A stretch of DNA of 10,434 bases from an uncultured Collinsella sp. (GTDB lineage: Bacteria > Actinomycetota > Coriobacteriia > Coriobacteriales > Coriobacteriaceae), in NCBI GenBank assembly GCA_900551185.1, contig URVF01000039.1:1-10434 (forward strand), given 5' to 3'. The notes below the pieces were generated by a model that saw only the letters and a list, made by a program, of their open reading frames with translations, was not told the DNA's origin and did no database searches. Position numbers and translations under genes: made by a program. Below, piece after piece: positions 1-5,152 of this stretch (the stretch's first letter is position 1; each line of letters starts with the position of its first letter).

Positions 1-14
1 TGTATAAGAGACAG
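1..14. other. Residual Tn5/Nextera mosaic-end adapter (non-genomic)
   Basis: The first 14 bases, TGTATAAGAGACAG, are identical to the last 14 bases of the 19-bp Tn5 mosaic end used in Nextera tagmentation libraries (AGATGTGTATAAGAGACAG). They sit exactly at the edge of the window, where an untrimmed adapter would be. The genomic sequence therefore starts at position 15. The adapter happens to keep the following reading frame open, so an automatic caller could add false codons (Y-K-R-Q) to the truncated first gene. Confidence 0.93.
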
Positions 15-647
15 GTCGAGACGCTGCCGTTTGCGGGCGTTCTGATGGATAGCGGCACGCAGCCGGAAGAGTCGGCAGAGTCTGCCGCCGCTCGCTTGGT
101 CTTTGCCTGGCAGCTGATGGACCAGGACCCGCACGACGAGCTCGACCTGTCCGATGCGACTGTTGTGCTCGACGAGATCTGCCGTGTGGGCGATATCGAG
201 CGGACTCGGTCGCTCATGCAGCGCGCCGGCCGCATCGTCTGTCGCAATCTGGGACAGGTGGCGATAGCTCGCGAACTGCGCGTCGCGTTTGACGTGGCGG
301 CGCCGGTGTTCTGCGCGAACCGGGCAACGCTCGCCTGGTTGCGAGGACTTGGGACGCAGCGCGTGTATTTGCCTACCGAACTTGTCGCTCACGATGCAAA
401 ACGCGTTGCCGAGCTTGCCGCCTGTCCTGGCGTCCTGGGCCCCGTCGATACCGACCGTCCCGAGCTCATGGTGTGCGAGCACTGCCTGCTGACCGCTGAG
501 GGCGTCTGCGCCACCGATGCGACGGGGCGGGTCTGTTGCCGCGACTGCTTGCGTCGCCGGCAGGCTCGCTATCTGGTCGAGCGTGACGGTACACGTCTGC
601 CAGTTGCCATCGACGCATGCGGCAGGACGAGGATTTTCCTGTCGTAG
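15..647 (+). CDS. U32-family peptidase, C-terminal part (5' truncated)
   Basis: The reading frame is open from the contig edge, so the start is missing; the ATG at 45 is only the first internal methionine (M-D-S-G-T-Q) and probably not the true start. About 210 residues are visible. The C-terminal 60 residues resemble the end of U32 (collagenase-like) peptidases: a Pro-Glu-Leu-Met-Val stretch followed by a cysteine cluster (CxxC, x7, C, x8, CC, xx, C), then Tyr-Leu-Val-Glu-Arg-Asp-Gly and a Pro-Val…Asp…Gly-Arg…Ile ending. Before it, the segment containing YLPTELVAHD fits the last strands of the U32 barrel-like domain. The diagnostic U32 signature and the presumed active region are upstream of the window, so the call rests on the C-terminus. 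Some U32 proteins act in tRNA or ribosomal-RNA hydroxylation or in ubiquinone synthesis rather than proteolysis, so substrate is open. It stops at a TAG 97 bases before tyrS; I see no terminator between them. Confidence 0.72.
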   Translation, partial: VETLPFAGVLMDSGTQPEESAESAAARLVFAWQLMDQDPHDELDLSDATVVLDEICRVGDIERTRSLMQRAGRIVCRNLGQVAIARELRVAFDVAAPVFCANRATLAWLRGLGTQRVYLPTELVAHDAKRVAELAACPGVLGPVDTDRPELMVCEHCLLTAEGVCATDATGRVCCRDCLRRRQARYLVERDGTRLPVAIDACGRTRIFLS

Positions 648-666
648 GTGCTGCGTCGCGTCAGTT

Positions 667-675
667 TGTTATCAT
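667..675 (+). promoter_or_regulatory. Possible extended -10 promoter element for tyrS
   Basis: The sequence TG-T-TATCAT is an extended -10 motif lying in the only AT-rich patch between the peptidase stop and tyrS. No convincing -35 hexamer lies 16-18 bases upstream, so support is weak. It would give a leader of roughly 60 bases. Confidence 0.33.
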
Positions 676-695
676 ATGAGAGTTTATGGACTTCC

Positions 696-722
696 AGCAC
701 CGCCGTTTTCGGCGAGGGTGCT
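696..722 (+). promoter_or_regulatory. Leader hairpin just upstream of the tyrS ribosome binding site
   Basis: AGCACC (696-701) pairs with GGTGCT (717-722), and inside it GCCG (702-705) pairs with CGGC (710-713) around a TTTT loop, with a 3-base bulge (714-716). It ends eight bases before the AGGAGG at 731-736. It carries no T-run, so it is not an intrinsic terminator, and there is no room for a T-box. Its role is unknown; it could shield or expose the binding site. Confidence 0.4.
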
Positions 723-743
723 ATAGCAAAAGGAGGATACCCA

Positions 744-1955
744 ATGCTGTCTGTTGACGAGCAAATGCGTATCATCACCTCGGGCGCTGCGAAGATCGTC
801 CCCGAGGCCGACCTTCGCAAGAAGCTTGAGAAGGGCGAGCCCCTCAACATCAAGCTCGGCGTCGATCCCACCAGCCCCGACCTGCACCTGGGCCACGCCG
901 TGCCGCTGCGCAAGATGCGTCAGTTCCAGGACCTGGGCCACAACGTCACCCTCATCATCGGCAACGGTACCGCACTGATCGGCGACCCCTCGGGCAAGAA
1001 TTCCACCCGTCCGCAGCTTTCGCAGGAGCAGATTGAGGCCAATGCCGAGACCTACGTGAGCCAGGCCATGAAGATCCTGGATCCCGAGAAGACCACCATC
1101 GTGCACAACGGCGACTGGATCTTGTCGATGGATCTGGCCGGTCTGCTGCAGGTGTGCTCCAAGTTCACCGTCGCCCGCATTCTTGAGCGTGATGACTTTA
1201 CCAAGCGCTACCAGTCCCAGACGCCGATCGCCCTGCACGAGTTCCTGTATCCCGTGATGCAGGCATACGATTCGGTCATGATTAAGGCTGACGTGGAGAT
1301 GGGCGGCACCGACCAGCTTTTCAACCTGCTCGCCGGCCGTGAGCTCATGGAGAAGATGGGCATGGAGCCGCAGATCGCGCTCACCATGCCGCTGCTCGAG
1401 GGCACCGATGGCGTACGTAAGATGTCCAAGTCCTATGGCAACTACATCGGTCTGACCGACGCTCCCAAGGATATGTTCGGCAAGACCATGTCCATCCCCG
1501 ACGAGATGATCGGCAAGTACTACCGCCTGGCGAGCTCGCTCACCCCGGCCGAGGTCGACAAGATCGACGCTGCTCTGGCCGACGGCTCTGCCGACCCCTA
1601 CGAGCTCAAGCGCGCTCTGGGTCGCGACCTGTGCGACACCTACCACGGCGTCGGTGCCGGCGACGAGGCTCAGGCCGAGTTCGACCGCGTGTTCAAGGAG
1701 GGCCAGCTTGCCGACTTCCCCGAGAAGCACGTTGAGCTGACCGTCAACGACGAGGGCCAGATCTACCTCGCAGGCCTGCTTAAGGACCTGGGCCTTTCGG
1801 CGAGCGCCGGCCAGGCCCGTCGCGACATTGACGGTGGCGGCGTCAAGATCAACGGCAAGGCGGTGGCTCCCAAGAGCTATAACATCGATCCCAGCGCCCT
1901 CAAGCTGGGCGACACCCTCTCCGTAGGCAAGCGCAAGGGCTTTAAGTTGGTCTAA
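744..1955 (+). CDS. tyrS: Tyrosyl-tRNA synthetase (TyrRS, KMSKS type)
   Basis: This is a class I aminoacyl-tRNA synthetase that charges tRNA-Tyr with tyrosine using ATP, in the cytoplasm. The protein has 403 residues, near the usual 400-420. The HIGH-type signature is HLGH at residues 48-51, preceded by LGVDPTSPDL. GNGTALIGDPSG is at 73-84, GGTDQ at 187-191, and the second ATP signature KMSKS at 226-230. A C-terminal S4-like RNA-binding domain covers about 340-400 (LAGLLKDLGL…ARRDI…VKING). KMSKS rather than KFGKT places it in the TyrRS branch often called TyrZ/TyrS2 rather than with the E. coli enzyme. I chose the ATG at 744 because AGGAGG (731-736) precedes it by 7 bases and the protein then starts as the family does; an in-frame CTG/ATG-like extension upstream to 648 would add 32 residues without family similarity. 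A strong terminator follows, so it appears to be a single-gene unit. Confidence 0.97.
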   Translation: MLSVDEQMRIITSGAAKIVPEADLRKKLEKGEPLNIKLGVDPTSPDLHLGHAVPLRKMRQFQDLGHNVTLIIGNGTALIGDPSGKNSTRPQLSQEQIEANAETYVSQAMKILDPEKTTIVHNGDWILSMDLAGLLQVCSKFTVARILERDDFTKRYQSQTPIALHEFLYPVMQAYDSVMIKADVEMGGTDQLFNLLAGRELMEKMGMEPQIALTMPLLEGTDGVRKMSKSYGNYIGLTDAPKDMFGKTMSIPDEMIGKYYRLASSLTPAEVDKIDAALADGSADPYELKRALGRDLCDTYHGVGAGDEAQAEFDRVFKEGQLADFPEKHVELTVNDEGQIYLAGLLKDLGLSASAGQARRDIDGGGVKINGKAVAPKSYNIDPSALKLGDTLSVGKRKGFKLV

Positions 1956-1982
1956 CGAGCGAGTTGACCTCACAAGTGCAAT

Positions 1983-2019
1983 AAGGCCGCAGCCGGGAAT
2001 CCCGACTGCGGCCTTTTTT
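1983..2019 (+). terminator. Rho-independent terminator of tyrS
   Basis: AAGGCCGCAG (1983-1992) pairs perfectly with CTGCGGCCTT (2006-2015). The stem continues inward with CGGG/CCCG after one mismatch, closing on a 3-base AAT loop. A T-run (2014-2019) follows at once. It begins 28 bases after the tyrS stop. Confidence 0.93.
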
Positions 2020-2103
2020 GGCACTTGGGGACGTTCCTTTTGTGCCGGCACTTTGGGACACTCCTTGTCATTGGTGCAAAGCAACCTCTCCTCATTGCAC
2101 CAA
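2020..2103 (+). repeat. Intergenic inverted-repeat element, site A (three units)
   Basis: Three small inverted-repeat units are packed directly after the tyrS terminator. Unit A1 (2020-2046): GGCAC, a 17-base core ttggggacgttcctttt, then GTGCC. Unit A2 (2047-2077): GGCAC again, a core containing GGGACACTCC, then GTGC. Unit A3 (2071-2103) overlaps A2's end and has 9-bp perfect arms, TTGGTGCAA and TTGCACCAA, around a core with AACCTCTCC. The A1 right arm and A2 left arm together form the palindrome GTGCCGGCAC. A1 and A2 belong to the same family as the elements at 4044 and 5045; A3 matches the element at 8681 (23 of 29 positions). No coding potential is visible. The nature is unknown; a REP-like family is the leading guess. 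Confidence 0.75.
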
Positions 2104-2133
2104 GTGGCGTGTGCCGTTAAGCGGAGAGGCGTA

Positions 2134-2161
2134 TTGTTGACCCATCGTTTGGGCATACAAT
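2134..2161 (+). promoter_or_regulatory. Likely sigma-A-type promoter of adenine deaminase
   Basis: TTGTTG (2134-2139) and TACAAT (2156-2161) are separated by 16 bases. The -10 is one base from consensus. Transcription would start near 2168, giving a leader of about 62 bases that contains the hairpin at 2174-2209. Confidence 0.58.
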
Positions 2162-2173
2162 GGCTATTGGTCT

Positions 2174-2209
2174 GCTGCGGTGAAGGTCTGTCCGCTCCGC
2201 AGCTTTTTT
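2174..2209 (+). promoter_or_regulatory. Attenuator-like hairpin with T-run in the adenine deaminase leader
   Basis: GCTGCGG (2174-2180) pairs with CCGCAGC (2197-2203) and is followed at once by six T (2204-2209). This is the form of an intrinsic terminator, yet it lies downstream of the best promoter and only 9 bases before the Shine-Dalgarno (AAAGGAG, 2218-2224). It could attenuate adenine deaminase expression. The 16-base loop contains GGTCTGTCC, which could pair internally. No known purine aptamer fits in so short a leader. The alternative is that it is simply a back-up terminator for read-through from tyrS. Confidence 0.5.
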
Positions 2210-2229
2210 CTACGGTTAAAGGAGTATGT

Positions 2230-4050
2230 ATGTCCGTTGAGGTCATGAGGTCTGTGATCGAGGCCGCCGAGGGCCGCGTGCCCGTCGACACGCTGTTTAT
2301 CAATGCGCAGATTGTCGACGTGTATGGCCAGCGTGTGGCGCCCGGCAGCGTTGCCGTCAAGGACGGTGTGATCGTCGGCGTGCTCTACGATGGTCGCGAC
2401 GATGCCGCCGGCACCTACGAGGCTGCCGAGGTCATTGACTGCCAGGGCCGCTATCTCGCCCCCGGCTTTATCGACGGACATCTGCACATTGAGTCCTCGA
2501 ACATCCGTCCCGCCGAGTATGCGCGCATGGCGGCGACGCGCGGTACCACCACCGCCATTGCCGACAGCCACGAGATCGCCAACGTGGCGGGGCTCGACGG
2601 CCTGCGCTTTATGATCGAGGACGGTCGCCGCGCGCCCATTTCCATCAAGTACATGATGCCCTCATGCGTGCCCGCGCTGCCCGATGAGCAAGCGGGCGCT
2701 GTGATTACCGCTGCTGACATGCAGGCGTTTTTTGCCGAGCATCCGGGCGACGTTTTTGGCCTGGGCGAGATGATGAACCTGCCGGGCGTCTTTATGGCCG
2801 ATCCCGAGACCTGCGCTCGCATCGATGCTGCCAACCAGACGCCGTCCAAGCAGGTCGACGGCCATGCGCCGCTCGTTGCCGGCAAGGACCTCAATGCCTA
2901 TGCCGCGGCGGGTATTATTGCCGACCACGAGTCGACGATTCCCGAGGAGGCGCTCGACAAGCTGTCTCGCGGCATGTACGTGATGCTGCGCGAGGGTACG
3001 TGCAGCCATGATCTGGTCAACCTGTCGCCGATGCTGCTGGAGAATCCCGCGCGCGCCCGCCGCTGCTGCTTTGCGACTGACGACTGCGCTCCTTCCGATG
3101 CGCTTGCAACCGGCATGATCGACAATGCCTGCCGCGTGGCGATTGAGGCCGGTATCGACCCCGTGGTCGCTATCTCTATGGCGTCCCTCTCCACGGCCGA
3201 GGCGTTTGGCCTGGATCACGGCTGCCGCGACCCGCACGAGCTCCGCGGTGCGATTGCCCCGGGCAAGCGTGCCGACCTGCTGGTGCTCAATGACCTGACG
3301 TTTGCCACGGCTCCGCATCGTGTATATGCCGCCGGTGCCCTGGTGGCGCAGGACGGCACCTTTGTGGGCGAGATCGCACCCGAGATGGCCGAGGTTGCGG
3401 CCCTTGCCGATGAGCTGCGCGCCTCCGTTAAGCTGCCGAAGCTTTCGCTCGACGTATTCGACTATGCCTTTAAGCCGGGCGAGGCCGTGATTGACGTGGT
3501 GCCGGGCAAGGCCATCACGGGCATGGTTCGTCCCGAGAGCGCCGAGGGCCTGCGCCGTATTATGCTGATCGAGCGCCACGGCCGCGGCGTGTCGCTGCAG
3601 GCCGAGGGCGCCGACGGCGACGGCCCCGCTGGCCTGGGCCTGGTCGGCAAGCATATCGGTCGCGGCTGGGTGCGCGGTTTCACCATCACGGGTGGCGCCA
3701 TTGCCTCCACGATCGGCCACGACTCGCACAACGTGTGCGTGGTGGGCGACAACGCCGCCGATATGATGGCCGCCGTTGATGCCGTGGGCCAGGGCGGTCA
3801 CGTGCTGGTGCGCAACGGCGAGGTCGTGGCGCGCATTCCGCTGGCGCTCGGTGGCCTGATGAGCGAGGGCACGGCCGAGGATGTCGCCGCGCAGCACGAC
3901 GACTTTATGGTCAAGGCGCGTGCCATGGGCATCGAGCCGCCGCTCGACCCCATCATGGGTATCATTTTCCTGCCCCTGCCGGTGATCCCGACGCTCCGCA
4001 TCCGCCCCGAGGGCATGTTCGACGTCACGACCTTCACCTACGCCGACTAG
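2230..4050 (+). CDS. ade: Adenine deaminase (Ade, amidohydrolase superfamily)
   Basis: This enzyme hydrolyses adenine to hypoxanthine and ammonia in cytoplasmic purine salvage. The 606-residue protein is slightly longer than typical Ade (about 580-590). Order of parts: a short N-terminal sandwich domain (INAQIVDVYGQRV from about 24), the metal-binding HLH motif at 84-86 in PGFIDGHLHIESS, ADSHEIANVAG at 111-121, the Ade-typical MMPSCVPALP at 142-151, GHAP with His212, ADHES with His233, and ATDDCAPSD at 282-290 with the conserved acidic pair. A C-terminal Ade domain follows (TGGAIASTIGHDSHN, then LPLPVIPTLRI near the end). I chose 2230 because AAAGGAG (2218-2224) precedes it and the family similarity begins there; the frame is open back to 2053 but that part shows no similarity. 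The TAG stop lies inside the left arm of the repeat at 4044, so the last codons share sequence with that element. No terminator is evident directly after it. Confidence 0.95.
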   Translation: MSVEVMRSVIEAAEGRVPVDTLFINAQIVDVYGQRVAPGSVAVKDGVIVGVLYDGRDDAAGTYEAAEVIDCQGRYLAPGFIDGHLHIESSNIRPAEYARMAATRGTTTAIADSHEIANVAGLDGLRFMIEDGRRAPISIKYMMPSCVPALPDEQAGAVITAADMQAFFAEHPGDVFGLGEMMNLPGVFMADPETCARIDAANQTPSKQVDGHAPLVAGKDLNAYAAAGIIADHESTIPEEALDKLSRGMYVMLREGTCSHDLVNLSPMLLENPARARRCCFATDDCAPSDALATGMIDNACRVAIEAGIDPVVAISMASLSTAEAFGLDHGCRDPHELRGAIAPGKRADLLVLNDLTFATAPHRVYAAGALVAQDGTFVGEIAPEMAEVAALADELRASVKLPKLSLDVFDYAFKPGEAVIDVVPGKAITGMVRPESAEGLRRIMLIERHGRGVSLQAEGADGDGPAGLGLVGKHIGRGWVRGFTITGGAIASTIGHDSHNVCVVGDNAADMMAAVDAVGQGGHVLVRNGEVVARIPLALGGLMSEGTAEDVAAQHDDFMVKARAMGIEPPLDPIMGIIFLPLPVIPTLRIRPEGMFDVTTFTYAD

Positions 4051-4086
4051 TCATCGGGGACGTTCTTAAACGACTAGTCGTCGGGG
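4044..4086 (+). repeat. Intergenic inverted-repeat element, site B (overlaps the ade stop codon)
   Basis: CGACTAGTC (4044-4052) and GACTAGTCG (4072-4080) are perfect 9-bp inverted arms. In the register of the other sites, arm AGTCA, a 17-base core tcggggacgttcttaaa, and arm CGACT are followed by the left arm again (AGTCG, 4076-4080) and then TCGGGG, apparently the beginning of a second unit that decays into unrelated sequence. The repeated left half also gives a 15-base direct repeat, GACTAGTCRTCGGGG, at 4045-4059 and 4072-4086. The left arm contains the last Asp codon and TAG stop of ade. The core is nearly identical to that on the minus strand at 5126-5152. Confidence 0.72.
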
Positions 4087-4149
4087 TGGCGTGTCGCCTG
4101 ACGCCGCGACCGTGAGACCTCTGGCATGTGTGAGCTATTTGCTAGGTCC

Positions 4150-4178
4150 TTGTAACGTTTACGCCCGCAGAGTCTTAT
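4150..4178 (+). promoter_or_regulatory. Possible promoter of the first Cof phosphatase
   Basis: TTGTAA (4150-4155) and TCTTAT (4173-4178) are spaced by 17 bases. The -10 is mediocre. The predicted start near 4185 would fall at the very beginning of the long hairpin at 4182-4243, so a small shift in the real start would decide whether the hairpin can form in full. Confidence 0.35.
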
Positions 4179-4181
4179 TTG

Positions 4182-4243
4182 AGCTCCCTTTGGGTACGTT
4201 GGAATTGGATATACGTCCGATTCCATCAAGCCCGAAGGGAGCT
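4182..4243 (+). promoter_or_regulatory. Long leader hairpin that sequesters the Shine-Dalgarno
   Basis: AGCTCCCTTTGGG (4182-4194) pairs over all 13 positions with CCCGAAGGGAGCT (4231-4243), allowing one U-G pair. Inside, TGGAATTGGA (4200-4209) pairs with TCCGATTCCA (4216-4225), again with one U-G pair, around the loop TATACG. The 3' arm contains AAGGGAG (4235-4241), the ribosome binding site of the gene starting at 4249. TTTCT fills the gap to the ATG. As RNA this would hide the binding site; with its short T-run it could also act as a weak terminator. It could instead be a DNA operator palindrome. Function is unknown. Confidence 0.65.
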
Positions 4244-4248
4244 TTTCT

Positions 4249-5043
4249 ATGTTTAAACTGATTGCATCCGATATGGACGGCACGTTGCTTGACGAAAACG
4301 GCCAGGTGCCTCCCGAGACCTACGAACTGATTCTGGCGCTACACGAGCATGGCGTGCATTTCGCCGCATCGTCAGGCCGTCGTTACGACCGCCTGTGCGA
4401 GTTCTTTGCACCTGTTCGCGACAAGATGGACTTTGTCGCCGCTAACGGCGCCCAGGTCTACGCCGACGGTAAGATGGTAGACCGCGAGGTGTATTCGCAC
4501 CTGGCGATTCGAAGGCTCGCCCAGGCCGTCGCGACGTTTCCCAATCTGCATCTTGCACTTTTTGACCGAACCAAGTCCTTCTTGCTCGATGACGAGTGCA
4601 AGTTCGTGCGTGAGGTCGATAAGGACCTTCCCAATGCCGAGCGCATTTGGGAGCTGCCCGATCCCAGCGTAAATATCATCAAGGCGAGTATCTTTTGCGA
4701 TGACTGTGCCGTTATGGACAGTGCCTACGTACTGCAGCGCGAGCTTGGCCAGCTCTTTACCTTTGCGCCTTCTGGAAACGCATGGATCGATGCCATGCAG
4801 CCCGGTGTGTCGAAAGCCTCGGGAATCGAGCAGCTCATGGAGCACTATGGCGTCGAACGCGACGAGGTCATGGCGTTTGGCGACTCGATGAACGACTACG
4901 AGATCATTCGCTTTGTCGGCACGGGCTGCGCGATGGAAAATGCGCGCCCCGCGCTCAAGGCGGTGGCCGATCGCGTGGTGGGTTGTAACCGTGACCACGC
5001 CGTCCAACGTGAGCTCCGTCGCGTGCTGGAGAGTTTCTCCTAA
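4249..5043 (+). CDS. Cof-type HAD-IIB phosphatase
   Basis: This is a haloacid dehalogenase superfamily hydrolase of the Cof/IIB type, soluble and magnesium dependent; such enzymes dephosphorylate small metabolites (sugar phosphates, flavin or pyridoxal phosphate), and the substrate here cannot be named. The 264 residues match the usual 260-290. Motif I is DMDGTL at 8-13 with nucleophile Asp8 and acid/base Asp10. Motif II is the ASSGR segment with Ser41 or Ser42. Motif III is Lys189 in GVSKASGIEQL. Motif IV is GDSMND at 211-216 with Asp212 and Asp216. The region between about 83 and 185 is the IIB cap. The ATG at 4249 has AAGGGAG seven bases upstream, and the protein begins directly with the HAD strand. 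The gene runs into its convergent neighbour, another Cof-type phosphatase with which it shares only the family motifs, so the two look like diverged relatives rather than a recent duplication. Confidence 0.93.
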   Translation: MFKLIASDMDGTLLDENGQVPPETYELILALHEHGVHFAASSGRRYDRLCEFFAPVRDKMDFVAANGAQVYADGKMVDREVYSHLAIRRLAQAVATFPNLHLALFDRTKSFLLDDECKFVREVDKDLPNAERIWELPDPSVNIIKASIFCDDCAVMDSAYVLQRELGQLFTFAPSGNAWIDAMQPGVSKASGIEQLMEHYGVERDEVMAFGDSMNDYEIIRFVGTGCAMENARPALKAVADRVVGCNRDHAVQRELRRVLESFS

Positions 5044-5044
5044 T

Positions 5045-5152
5045 CCGGCAGATGGGGACGTTCTTTTTCTGCCGGCAGTGGGGGACAGTCCTTGCAGCTT
5101 TTCGCGAAGAGTGTCCCCAACAGCCAGTCGTTTAAGAACGTCCCCAACGACT
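5045..5152. repeat. Intergenic inverted-repeat element, site C (head-to-head double element between convergent genes)
   Basis: Left half, plus sense, starting one base after the stop at 5041-5043: arms CCGGCAG (5045-5051) and CTGCCGG (5069-5075) around a 17-base core atggggacgttcttttt; then GGCAG again (5074-5078) and a second core GGGGACAGTCC. Right half, minus sense: arms AGTCG and CGACT around ttggggacgttcttaaa (in plus coordinates 5126-5152, 7-bp arms AGTCGTT/AACGACT), followed by GGCTG and a second core with GGGGACACTC (complement 5107-5118). GGGGACA (5081-5087) and TGTCCCC (5112-5118) make the centre a large inverted repeat, with TTCGCGAA (5101-5108) between. Each half reads outward from the 3' end of its own gene, and the right half overlaps the TAG stop of the minus-strand gene. 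No T-runs typical of a bidirectional terminator are present. Confidence 0.75.

Noticed and set aside
648..743. Longer tyrS start 32 codons upstream
   Set aside because: The extra part overlaps the leader, has no TyrRS similarity, and the ATG at 744 has an ideal AGGAGG seven bases upstream.
648..743. T-box riboswitch before tyrS
   Set aside because: Only 96 bases are available, with no T-box consensus, specifier loop or terminator.
2020..2103. CRISPR array
   Set aside because: Units are short, differ in arm sequence, are not regularly spaced, and no cas genes are present.
2053..2229. Longer adenine deaminase start
   Set aside because: The upstream part would translate the repeat element, promoter and hairpin; AAAGGAG supports 2230.
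684..2360. Very long open frame on the minus strand opposite tyrS (558 codons)
   Set aside because: It lies antisense to a certain gene and spans its terminator; its composition (His, Leu, Val, Gly rich) is the mirror of GC-biased codons, and it has no recognisable family motif.
2662..3897. Long minus-strand open frame opposite ade (411 codons)
   Set aside because: Antisense mirror of a well-supported adenine deaminase; rich in His and Ala, with no domain and no proper start signal.
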